From Gordonia sihwensis NBRC 108236 (lineage in GTDB: Bacteria > Actinomycetota > Actinomycetes > Mycobacteriales > Mycobacteriaceae): DNA of 64,000 nucleotides. Location of the stretch: the NCBI RefSeq assembly GCF_000333035.1, contig NZ_BANU01000027.1, positions 1 through 64,000 of the forward strand. The letters are read 5' to 3'. This document shows positions 56,004-64,000 of this stretch, piece by piece. Under the pieces are notes generated by a model. It searched no databases. It was given only the letters and a program-made list of their open reading frames with translations, and was not told the origin of the DNA. Position 1 is the stretch's first letter. Every line of letters starts with the position of its first letter. Both the position numbers and the translations under genes were made by a program.

Positions 56004-58259
56004 CTACTCGACCGGCCGAGCGCCGAGCTCCGACTTGAGCAGTTCCAGGGCCACCTGGTCAGGGTCGAGACGGTCGTCCGGGGTCCCCGACTGGGCCTGC
56101 GCCACCATCTCGTCACGTTCGGCGTCGGTCAGCTCCTCGTCGGGCACCGGCGGCTCCGGTTCGGGTTCCTCCGGCGCGGGCGGCGGGGCCGGCTGCTCAC
56201 CGTGCGTCTGCTCCGACCGTGGCCGACTCGGCCGGGTGTACGTCTGACGGCGGGGCTGTTCCCGTTCCGGGGTGCGCTGCGGGGTCGGCGCCGCCGCCGG
56301 TGCCGACCCGGGCTGGGCGTGCACGACGGCGACGCTGAAGCCCTCGCCGAAGACCTCGACCACCGCGGCGGTCAGGGCACGCAGTCCGCGATCGTCGGAC
56401 AGGCGTCCCACCAGCGCGGGATGCGGATGTCCGAGCACCACCTGGGTGCCGTCGACCTGATGTACGAAAGCCGCCGAGAGCATCGCTTCGAGGACGGTGC
56501 TCTGCGTCCGCACAGCCGCACGGATATCCGGCCACCGAGCCGAGACTGCGTCCACCGTGAGTCCTGTCGGGGCCTGCGGTTCCGGTTCGGGAGCCGGTTC
56601 GGACGCGGGATCGGGCTGGTTCGGCTCGTCCGCCGGCGGGAGCTGATCGGCGTCCATCGGCGGTTCGGGCGGTGGCGGGATCTCCTCGTCCGCGGCGGAG
56701 CGCTGCACCTGTTCGCGCTGCGTGTGCTCGCGTCCGACGGGCTCGCGCTGCTGCGGCGGCTCCGGAGCCCGTGGATCAGACACCTCCGGCGGATGCGGAG
56801 CCGAGACCGCGGGCTCCTCGGCGCGCGGCGCCTCAGCGGACTCGGGGGCGGGAGTGCTGGGTTCGGGTGCGCTGGGTTCGGGAGCGCTGGGTTCGGGTGC
56901 GGGCGTGCTCGGCCGCGGAGCGGGAGGCTCAGGCGCGCGGGGCTCGGATGCCGGCGCAGGCGCACCGGCCGTGTCGACGGCCGCACGCGCTTCTTCGACG
57001 GCCTTGCGCTGCGAAGGCCGGACGAAGCGCGGCGCGGGCTCGTCCGCGGCGGGGGCGGCGGGAGCGTCCGTCACCGCGACGGGCACGGAGCCCGGGCCGG
57101 ATGCTCCCGCGGGACGCCGTTCCAGTGTCTCGATTCGCTGCAGCAGCGCAGCGTCGTCGGCCGAGGCCGCAGGCAGAAGCAGACGGGCGCACATCACCTC
57201 CAGCAACAGTCGCGGCGACGTGGTACCGCGCATCTCGCCGAGCGCGGTGTGCGCCACCTCGGCGTACCTCGTCAGAGTCGCGGGCCCCAGTTCGGCCGCG
57301 GCCTCGCGCATCGCGGCCAGTTGATCCTCGGGGGCCTCCACCAGCCCGCGCTCGGTGGCGTCCGGCACCGCCTGCACCAGGATGAGGTCGCGGAAACGGT
57401 CGAGCAGATCGATCGCGAAGCGTCGCGGATCGTGCCCGGCGTCGACCACCCGCTCGACGACGCCGAACAACGCTGCGCCGTCGCCCGCCGCGAGGGCCTC
57501 CACCGCGGCGTCGATCAGCGCCGAGTCGGTGACACCGAGCAGGGCGAGCGCGCGGTCGTAGGTGACGCCCTCGTCACCCGCACCGGCGAGGAGCTGATCG
57601 AGGATGCTGAGGCTGTCGCGCGGGGAGCCGCCGCCGGCGCGAATCACCAGCGGATACACCTCGGGCGCCACCACCACGCCCTCCTTGGCGCAGATGTTCT
57701 CCAACAGACCGCGCATCACCGGCGGCGCGAGCAGACGGAACGGGTAGTGGTGCGTCCGCGACTTGATGGTCGTCAGCACCTTCTCCGGCTCGGTGGTCGC
57801 GAAGATGAAGATCAAGTGCTCCGGCGGCTCCTCGACGATCTTCAGGAGCGCGTTGAAGCCGGCCGACGACACCATGTGCGCCTCGTCGATGATGAAGACG
57901 CGATAGCGCGACTCGGCCGGCGCGTAGAACGCGCGGTCGCGGAGATCGCGGGTGTCGTCCACGCCGCCGTGGCTGGCCGCGTCGAGCTCCACCACGTCGA
58001 GATTGCCCGGTCCGCCGGGACCGAGCGAGACGCAGGACGAGCACGTGCCGCACGGGGTCGACGTCGGGCCCTGCTCACAGTTGAGTGAGCGGGCCAGGAT
58101 GCGGGCCGACGAGGTCTTGCCGCAGCCGCGCGGACCGGAGAAGAGATAGGCGTGATTGATGCGGCCGGTATCGAGGGCTCGGCTCAGAGGCGCGGTGACG
58201 TGCTCCTGGCCGACGACTTCGGCGAAGGTTGCCGGGCGATAGGTGCGATAGAGAGCCAC
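56004..58259 (-). CDS. dnaX: DNA polymerase III subunit gamma/tau
   Basis: 751 aa. Clamp-loader ATPase: Walker A FSGPRGCGKTSSARI (about 39-53), four zinc cysteines (NCEQGPTSTPCGTCSSC), VFIIDEAHMVSS Walker B, and the SRC-like finger region TTEPEKVL. A Pro/Ala/Glu linker (about 410-560) contains exact tandem repeats; the C-terminal domain (TGLTVDAVSARWPDIRAAV) binds the polymerase alpha subunit. No A-rich slippery site for a short gamma form was seen. GTG start at 58259. Confidence 0.96.
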   Translation of the reverse strand: MALYRTYRPATFAEVVGQEHVTAPLSRALDTGRINHAYLFSGPRGCGKTSSARILARSLNCEQGPTSTPCGTCSSCVSLGPGGPGNLDVVELDAASHGGVDDTRDLRDRAFYAPAESRYRVFIIDEAHMVSSAGFNALLKIVEEPPEHLIFIFATTEPEKVLTTIKSRTHHYPFRLLAPPVMRGLLENICAKEGVVVAPEVYPLVIRAGGGSPRDSLSILDQLLAGAGDEGVTYDRALALLGVTDSALIDAAVEALAAGDGAALFGVVERVVDAGHDPRRFAIDLLDRFRDLILVQAVPDATERGLVEAPEDQLAAMREAAAELGPATLTRYAEVAHTALGEMRGTTSPRLLLEVMCARLLLPAASADDAALLQRIETLERRPAGASGPGSVPVAVTDAPAAPAADEPAPRFVRPSQRKAVEEARAAVDTAGAPAPASEPRAPEPPAPRPSTPAPEPSAPEPSAPEPSTPAPESAEAPRAEEPAVSAPHPPEVSDPRAPEPPQQREPVGREHTQREQVQRSAADEEIPPPPEPPMDADQLPPADEPNQPDPASEPAPEPEPQAPTGLTVDAVSARWPDIRAAVRTQSTVLEAMLSAAFVHQVDGTQVVLGHPHPALVGRLSDDRGLRALTAAVVEVFGEGFSVAVVHAQPGSAPAAAPTPQRTPEREQPRRQTYTRPSRPRSEQTHGEQPAPPPAPEEPEPEPPVPDEELTDAERDEMVAQAQSGTPDDRLDPDQVALELLKSELGARPVE
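56851..56895 (-). repeat. three 15-bp tandem repeats in the dnaX linker
   Basis: Units GGAGTGCTGGGTTCG, GGTGCGCTGGGTTCG, GGAGCGCTGGGTTCG encode repeated Pro-Ser-Ala-Pro-Glu-type pentapeptides. Length-neutral in-frame slippage would change linker length. Confidence 0.75.
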
Positions 58260-58300
58260 GACGCAAGACTACCGGCGAGCCCCGACAGCCGTGCCGGCGC

Positions 58301-59566
58301 TCACGACCGGCCGGCCGCGGGCGCCGGTCGCCCGGGTCCGGGCCGTCGATACGCCACGATCGTCACCACCGAGGTGACGACGAGGATCAGTGTCAACGGC
58401 TGGGTGGTGAACCAATCGAACGGCGGGGGGTGCTTGAAGAACAGGCCCGTCAGGTACGCCTCTTCCACGCTGCGGTTGGCGTACCACATCGGGAAGGCGA
58501 AGTGCGTCCGCCAGGCGATCGCGGATGCGAACCCGCCGAGGGCGAGCGCGGCCAGCGCGAAGGCGCCCGGGCCGGGGATCCGTTCGGCGATCTGGTGGAT
58601 CGCGACGACCAGCAATGGGACCAGCCACACCCAGTGGTGCGACCACGCGACCGGGGAAACCGCGCACGAGGTCATCCCGACGATGGAGAGCGCCAGCAGT
58701 TCCTGACCGTGCCGATGCGCCAGGACGCAGGCACGGCCCGCCAGCAGCACCAGCGCGGCGGAGAGCACCAGCCACAGCAGGGTGCTCGGGTGGTCGGTGT
58801 GGGTGAAATTGGCGATCGCGCCGCGAATGGACTGGTTGCCATAGGTCTGCGGCGAGGAGACCCGGTCGGAGTCGAACATCGTGCCGAACCAGAAGTCCTT
58901 CGACGCCGACGGCATGAGGGCGAACCCGAGCACCACCGACGCCGCGAAGCCGGCGGCCATGCGCGCCGCGGTCCGCCATTGCCGGATCGCCAGGAGGTAC
59001 GCACCGAACATCAGCGGTGTCAGCTTGATGCCCGCGGCGATACCGGCGCCGACGCCCCGAAGCCGGCTGCCCTCGGGCCGCGCCAGATCGGCGATCACCA
59101 GCAGCATCAGGAAGACGTTGATCTGTCCGAACCAGATGGTCGACCGTACCGGCTCGAGCAGCGCGCTCAGCAGCACGATCGACACCGCGATCGCACGCAG
59201 CCGCCAGGTGACCTCGTGTCCGAGACTCTTGAACCCGAGCACCACCACCAGATACAGCGCGACGAAGATCGCGATGGTCCAGACCAGGTGCGCCGGGCCC
59301 GCCGCCATCCACGCGAAGGGAGCGAAGAGAACCACCGACAGCGGCGCATAGGTGAAGTCCATCTGGCCGAGCAGCTTGGCCTGGTAGAGATCACCGCCGT
59401 CGAGCACCACCTGGGCGCCCGCCCGGTACACGTCGAGATCGAGGAAGTTCTGGAACAGCCCCCAGTACGGCTCGGTGAAGGGGATCAGGGAGTGCTGTGC
59501 CCAGACCGAGAGCAGCCCGGCGAGGAGGAATCCGACGACCGCCGGCGTCGACCGTTCGAGCTTCAC
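58301..59566 (-). CDS. GT87-family (GT-C) mannosyltransferase
   Basis: 421 aa, about 9-10 TM segments. The first loop has FLDLDVYRAGAQVVLDGGDLY, where the Asp of DVY is the catalytic residue of GT87 enzymes. GQINVFLMLLVIADL and SPVAWSHHWVWL are further GT87 patterns. Like PimE, it should use polyprenyl-phospho-mannose in the periplasm to build PIM/LM/LAM-type glycans. The acceptor cannot be told. GTG start; the aminotransferase gene stands 9 nt upstream, so they may be co-transcribed. Confidence 0.88.
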   Translation of the reverse strand: MKLERSTPAVVGFLLAGLLSVWAQHSLIPFTEPYWGLFQNFLDLDVYRAGAQVVLDGGDLYQAKLLGQMDFTYAPLSVVLFAPFAWMAAGPAHLVWTIAIFVALYLVVVLGFKSLGHEVTWRLRAIAVSIVLLSALLEPVRSTIWFGQINVFLMLLVIADLARPEGSRLRGVGAGIAAGIKLTPLMFGAYLLAIRQWRTAARMAAGFAASVVLGFALMPSASKDFWFGTMFDSDRVSSPQTYGNQSIRGAIANFTHTDHPSTLLWLVLSAALVLLAGRACVLAHRHGQELLALSIVGMTSCAVSPVAWSHHWVWLVPLLVVAIHQIAERIPGPGAFALAALALGGFASAIAWRTHFAFPMWYANRSVEEAYLTGLFFKHPPPFDWFTTQPLTLILVVTSVVTIVAYRRPGPGRPAPAAGRS

Positions 59567-59575
59567 CGGGAGTCG

Positions 59576-60907
<1,332 letters not shown>

Positions 60908-60910
60908 TTA

Positions 60911-61001
60911 AGCGGACCCCGCGCACCCGAGAGAGCCCGTTGACCCTTGCTGCCTTCCGGCCCTGGGGGAGTTCACAGGATGCACGCCGCGCGGGATCCG
61001 T
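60911..61001 (-). ncRNA. ffs: signal recognition particle 4.5S RNA
   Basis: The minus strand carries the SRP domain IV hallmark GGGCCGGAAGGCAGCAAGGG with GGAA tetraloop and symmetric internal loop. The 5' GGATCCCGCGC pairs with 3' GCGCGGGGTCC, and TTTTTT follows as terminator. Short bacterial form, with no Alu domain. Located upstream of the aminotransferase and next to tRNA-Ser, as in mycobacteria. Ends are good to a few nt. Confidence 0.93.
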
Positions 61002-61062
61002 AGAACAGTGTAGCGGGTCGTTTTGGGTTCCATGCACCCCACCCGCTACGATCGTTCTGCCT

Positions 61063-61148
61063 GGAGGATTCGCCTAGTGGCCTATGGCGCTCGCCTGGAA
61101 CGCGGGTTGGGTTAACAGCCCTCAGGGGTTCGAATCCCCTATCCTCCG
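61063..61148 (+). tRNA. tRNA-Ser (anticodon GGA)
   Basis: Acceptor GGAGGAT pairs with ATCCTCC, the anticodon GGA sits in the CGCCTGGAACGCG arm, the long variable arm is typical of class II tRNAs, and T-arm AGGGGTTCGAATCCCCT follows. Discriminator G at 61148. It lies divergent from ffs, as serX does in mycobacteria. Confidence 0.95.
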
Positions 61149-61153
61149 CAGAT

Positions 61154-61187
61154 GTGGTCCCCTGCCCGTTTCCGGGCAGGGGACCAC
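61154..61187. terminator. terminator after tRNA-Ser
   Basis: Perfect 15-bp stem GTGGTCCCCTGCCCG (61154-61168) and its complement (61173-61187), loop TTTC; TTGAATTT follows. Confidence 0.8.
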
Positions 61188-61200
61188 TTGAATTTCGCGC

Positions 61201-61257
61201 GCAGAATCCTGTCGAGTCGGCACCCTCTCAGGTACTCAACTCGACAAGATTCTGGCG
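61201..61257 (-). terminator. hairpin after the pyruvate:quinone oxidoreductase gene
   Basis: GCAGAATCCTGTCGAGT (61201-61217) pairs with ACTCGACAAGATTCTGG (61239-61255) with two mismatches. It sits just beyond the stop of the minus-strand gene. Confidence 0.6.
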
Positions 61258-61262
61258 CTAGC

Positions 61263-62996
61263 TCAGAAGAGCCGCTTGAGCAGGTTCGTCTCGGCGAGGT
61301 CGACCAGTTCGTCGCCGCGGCCAGACATCACGGTCCGCAGCGCGTACAGTGCGAAGCCCTTCGCCTGAGCGGCGGAGATCGCTGGCGGAATCGACAGCTC
61401 CTGCCGCGCGGTGGTGACGTCGAGGACGGCGGGGCCGTCGTGCGCCAGGAAGTCGCGCACCGCGGCGGGCAGGGCCGAGGCATCGGTGACGCGGCGGCCC
61501 CAAATCCCCACCGACTCGGCCAGCGCGGCGAAGTCCGGATTCTCCAGATCGGTGCCGAACGTGACGAAGCCCGCCGCCTTCATCTCCAGCTCCACGAAGT
61601 TGAGCGACGAATTGTCGAAGACGACCACCTTGACCGGCAGCGAATTCTGGACCAGCGTCAACAGCTCGCCGAGGAGCATCGCCAGTCCGCCGTCACCGGC
61701 CATCGCGATCACCTGACGCGCGGGGTCGACCGCCGAGACTCCCACACTCTGCGACAGCGCGTTGGCCATCGATCCGTGGTTGAACGATCCGATGAGACGA
61801 CGCCGGCCGTTCATCTTCAGGTAGCGGGCCGCCCAGACCACCGGCGACCCGACGTCCGGGACGAAGACGGCGTCGTCGGCGGCCATCTCCGACAGCAGCT
61901 TCGTCAGGTACTGCGGATGGATCGGATCGCCGTCGGCGGACGACGTCGCCAGTTCGTCGAGCCCGGCGCGAGTGCGCGCATAGTGGTCGAGTGCCGTGGT
62001 CAAGTGCTCGTCGCTGCGGCCGCCGGAGATGAGCGCGGTGAGCAGGGGCAGTGTGTCGGCCGCGGATCCGATGAGCGGGAGATCCACACGGCAGCGCCGA
62101 CCGATCTGGCTGCCGCGGACGTCGAGCTGAATCGTGTACGCCTTCGACGGCAGGAACTGGGAGTACGGGAAGTCGGTGCCGATCATCAACAGCGTGTCGC
62201 AGTGCTCGATGGCGCGGTAACCCGACGAGAAGCCGAGCAAGCCGGTCATGCCGACGTCGTAGGGATTGTCGTACTCCACGAACTCCTTGCCGCGCAGCGC
62301 ATGCACGATCGGCGCCCGCAACGCCTCGGCCAGCGCCACGAGCTCGTCGTGGGCACCCGCCACTCCCGCGCCGGCGAGAATGGTCACGCGCTCGGACTCG
62401 TTGAGCCGGACGCCGGCGAGCTGCAGCGACTCGTCGTCCGGGCGCATCACGGTACCCGCCGCCCGAATCCGGGACACACGGTCCGGCCTGTCGATCTTCT
62501 TCAGGAACAGTTCGCCCGGAATCACCAGGACCGACACGCCGCGCTCCTCCACCGCCGTCCGGACGGCGATGTCGAGAAGGTAGGGCAGCTGGTCGACGGT
62601 GCTCAGCGTCTCGCAGAAAGAACTGCATTCGGCGAAGATCTGCTCGGGATGAGTCTCCTGGAAGTACCGCGTCCCCACATTGCCCGCCGGGATCTGCGCC
62701 GCGATCGCCAGTACCGGCACCCGCGACCGATGCGCGTCGTACAGGCCGTTGATGAGATGGAGGTTTCCCGGACCGCAGCTGCCGGCGCACACTGCGAGCC
62801 CGCCGGTGATCGCGGCCTCACCCGCCGCCGCGAAAGCGGCCCCCTCTTCGTGACGGACATGCGTCCATGTCACGTCCTTCGACGTCCGCAGGACGTCGGT
62901 GAAGCCGTTCAGCGAGTCACCCGGGATGCCGTAGATCCGTCGCACCCCGGCTGCCGCGATGGTGTCGACGATGAGGTCTGCGACCGTGTAGCTCAT
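61263..62996 (-). CDS. pyruvate:quinone oxidoreductase / pyruvate oxidase-like ThDP enzyme
   Basis: 577 aa. ThDP enzyme with the PoxB layout: N-terminal VRRIYGIPGDSLNGFTD, the catalytic Glu in RHEEGAAFAAAGEA, FAD-binding VTILAGAGVAGAH in the middle, and the ThDP motif MAGDGGLAMLL...VKVVVFDNSSLNFVE in the C-terminal third. It ends in an amphipathic helix (DLAETNLLKRLF), as used by PoxB for lipid activation. Converts pyruvate to acetate and CO2, passing electrons to the quinone pool; acetate could then feed AcsA. ATG overlaps the AI-2E permease stop. Confidence 0.9.
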   Translation of the reverse strand: MSYTVADLIVDTIAAAGVRRIYGIPGDSLNGFTDVLRTSKDVTWTHVRHEEGAAFAAAGEAAITGGLAVCAGSCGPGNLHLINGLYDAHRSRVPVLAIAAQIPAGNVGTRYFQETHPEQIFAECSSFCETLSTVDQLPYLLDIAVRTAVEERGVSVLVIPGELFLKKIDRPDRVSRIRAAGTVMRPDDESLQLAGVRLNESERVTILAGAGVAGAHDELVALAEALRAPIVHALRGKEFVEYDNPYDVGMTGLLGFSSGYRAIEHCDTLLMIGTDFPYSQFLPSKAYTIQLDVRGSQIGRRCRVDLPLIGSAADTLPLLTALISGGRSDEHLTTALDHYARTRAGLDELATSSADGDPIHPQYLTKLLSEMAADDAVFVPDVGSPVVWAARYLKMNGRRRLIGSFNHGSMANALSQSVGVSAVDPARQVIAMAGDGGLAMLLGELLTLVQNSLPVKVVVFDNSSLNFVELEMKAAGFVTFGTDLENPDFAALAESVGIWGRRVTDASALPAAVRDFLAHDGPAVLDVTTARQELSIPPAISAAQAKGFALYALRTVMSGRGDELVDLAETNLLKRLF

Positions 62997-64000
62997 GGAT
63001 TCTCCCCTCCGGAGACGTCGACGGGCTCCTCCAGGAGCCAGTCCTGATCGAGGCCCTCCTGGGGCCGGAAACTCACCGCGGTGTTCGCGAAGGCCAGCAG
63101 CGGGACGGCGAGCAGGCCGCCGACGATTCCCGCGACCATCAGGCCGATCGCGATCACCAGGATCACCGCCACGGGGTGCAGCTTCACCGAACGCCCGAGC
63201 AGGAAGGGCTGCAGCACATGCCCTTCCACCTGCATCACGACGATCAGCACGACCACCACCAGCACCGCGGTGAACCAGCCGTGCGTGGCCAGCGCGACGA
63301 GGACCGCGAGCGATCCCGCGGCGACCGATCCGACGATCGGGATGAACGCGCCGAGGAAGATCAGCGCCATCAACGGCATCACCATCGGCACCCGCAGGAT
63401 CGCCAGGCCGATGCCGATGAATACGGCGTCGATGAACGCCACCAGCACCGTCGCGCGGACGTACGACTGCAGCGTCCGGTAGCCGGCGTCGCCCGCCCCG
63501 CGCACGTGCTCCCGGTGCGCCGACGGCACGATCCTCGTCACGAACTCCCAGATGCGGTGGCCGTCGTACAGGAAGAAGATCAGCAGGAAGACCGTCAGCA
63601 GTGCGGCCGTCACCAGTTTGGTGGCGACGGTTGCGGTGTCGAGGGCTCCGGTCGCGATGCTGGCCTCGTGAGCCTTGAGCCAGTCGATCATGTCGTTGCT
63701 GACGTTGCGCAGGTTCTCCGAGTCCATGTGCAGCGGCCCGGTCTCGAGCCAGTTGCGGGTCTTGGAGATGGAATCGGCGATGTCGCCCGACATCCGAGGG
63801 ATGCCCACGATCAGCTGCTGAACGACGAAGGTGAGTCCGGCGGCGATGATCGCGAAGGTCGCGACCACCGCGGTGAGAACCCCCACTGATCGCGGGATCC
63901 GGTGCCGCTCAAGCCATCCCACCAACGGCACGAGGAGCGCCGAGAGCAGGATCGCGACGGCGACCGGGACGAAGACCTCCTGTGCGAAGAGGAAGAGCTT
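62993..64000 (-). CDS. AI-2E family membrane protein, partial at right edge
   Basis: The frame is open to base 64000, so the first residues lie outside. At least 335 codons are visible. AI-2E family features: PLVGWLERHRIPRSVGVL, a soluble helical segment (ISKTRNWLETGPLHMDSENL), FLYDGHRIWEFV, and late helices with GLMVAGIVGGLLAVPLLAF. Transporters of this family export various small molecules or ions; autoinducer export is shown for few. Its end overlaps the ThDP enzyme gene by 4 nt. Confidence 0.88.
   Translation of the reverse strand, partial: KLFLFAQEVFVPVAVAILLSALLVPLVGWLERHRIPRSVGVLTAVVATFAIIAAGLTFVVQQLIVGIPRMSGDIADSISKTRNWLETGPLHMDSENLRNVSNDMIDWLKAHEASIATGALDTATVATKLVTAALLTVFLLIFFLYDGHRIWEFVTRIVPSAHREHVRGAGDAGYRTLQSYVRATVLVAFIDAVFIGIGLAILRVPMVMPLMALIFLGAFIPIVGSVAAGSLAVLVALATHGWFTAVLVVVVLIVVMQVEGHVLQPFLLGRSVKLHPVAVILVIAIGLMVAGIVGGLLAVPLLAFANTAVSFRPQEGLDQDWLLEEPVDVSGGENP

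Noticed and set aside
56004..58259. Programmed frameshift in dnaX for a gamma subunit
   Set aside because: No A-rich slippery heptamer in the linker region.

Overview
The window is about 64 kb of high-GC actinobacterial chromosome, almost fully coding, with many GTG/TTG starts and 4-nt ATGA/GTGA gene overlaps. WhiB4, PonA2, MarP, Crp, a two-gene Get3-like ATPase pair, a septum-site-like Ssd protein and a FAD-oxidase/fatty-acid methyltransferase pair, in an order close to Mycobacterium tuberculosis Rv3659c-Rv3683 and Rv3708c-Rv3722c, place it in the mycolic-acid-bearing Mycobacteriales. Gordonia or a near relative is my best guess, but the sequence does not prove the genus. Rv locus tags are used from memory as synteny guides.

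Left block (1-22.4 kb), conserved core: CpaF-type ATPase (cut by the left edge), Ssd, a secreted lipase, a HAD phosphatase, a probable Ms1-type small RNA, a Fic-fold protein without the catalytic motif, acetyl-CoA synthetase, a holin-like membrane protein, an EphE-like hydrolase, the overlapping nth-redoxin-Nudix-marP operon, crp, a DUF4177-RidA-TetR-MBL cluster, the Get3-like pair, whiB4, ponA2 and a metallophosphoesterase.

Middle (22.4-30.7 kb), more variable: an internally deleted acetyltransferase pseudogene, a low-GC3 stretch next to tRNA-Pro, a three-gene operon of unknown role (three-TM protein, surface protein with a TIM-barrel-like C-terminus, DUF2252), Ohr, a secreted propeller-like protein and a secretory lipase. 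Core genes then resume: lysC-asd, a membrane mannosyltransferase-like protein, an orphan solute-binding lipoprotein and an MFS pump, then leuA behind a Leu-Leu-Leu leader peptide. A 56-residue ORF preceded by a strong IdeR/DtxR-like iron box lies between the pump and leuA.

Accessory block between leuA and murT (39.7-47.8 kb): a secreted Ig-repeat protein, a WYL regulator divergent from an MFS pump, an HSL-type esterase divergent from a MarR regulator, and a MarR-isochorismatase-MFS cluster. The core resumes with murT-gatD (peptidoglycan amidation), a P-loop kinase, an Imm10-like gene followed by ybaB and recR, a pseudouridine synthase, an SRPBCC protein, the lipid-modifying pair, dnaX, a GT87 mannosyltransferase, an Rv3722c-type aminotransferase, the 4.5S SRP RNA, tRNA-Ser, a pyruvate:quinone oxidoreductase and an AI-2E family permease cut by the right edge.

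Two regulatory themes recur. First, at least thirteen genes have a TANNNT box 6-8 nt before the start codon, as expected for leaderless transcripts, and this fixes several starts. Second, candidate Crp sites (TGTGA-N6-TCACA type) lie at acsA and between the -35 and -10 of the small-RNA promoter, and crp itself is in the window.
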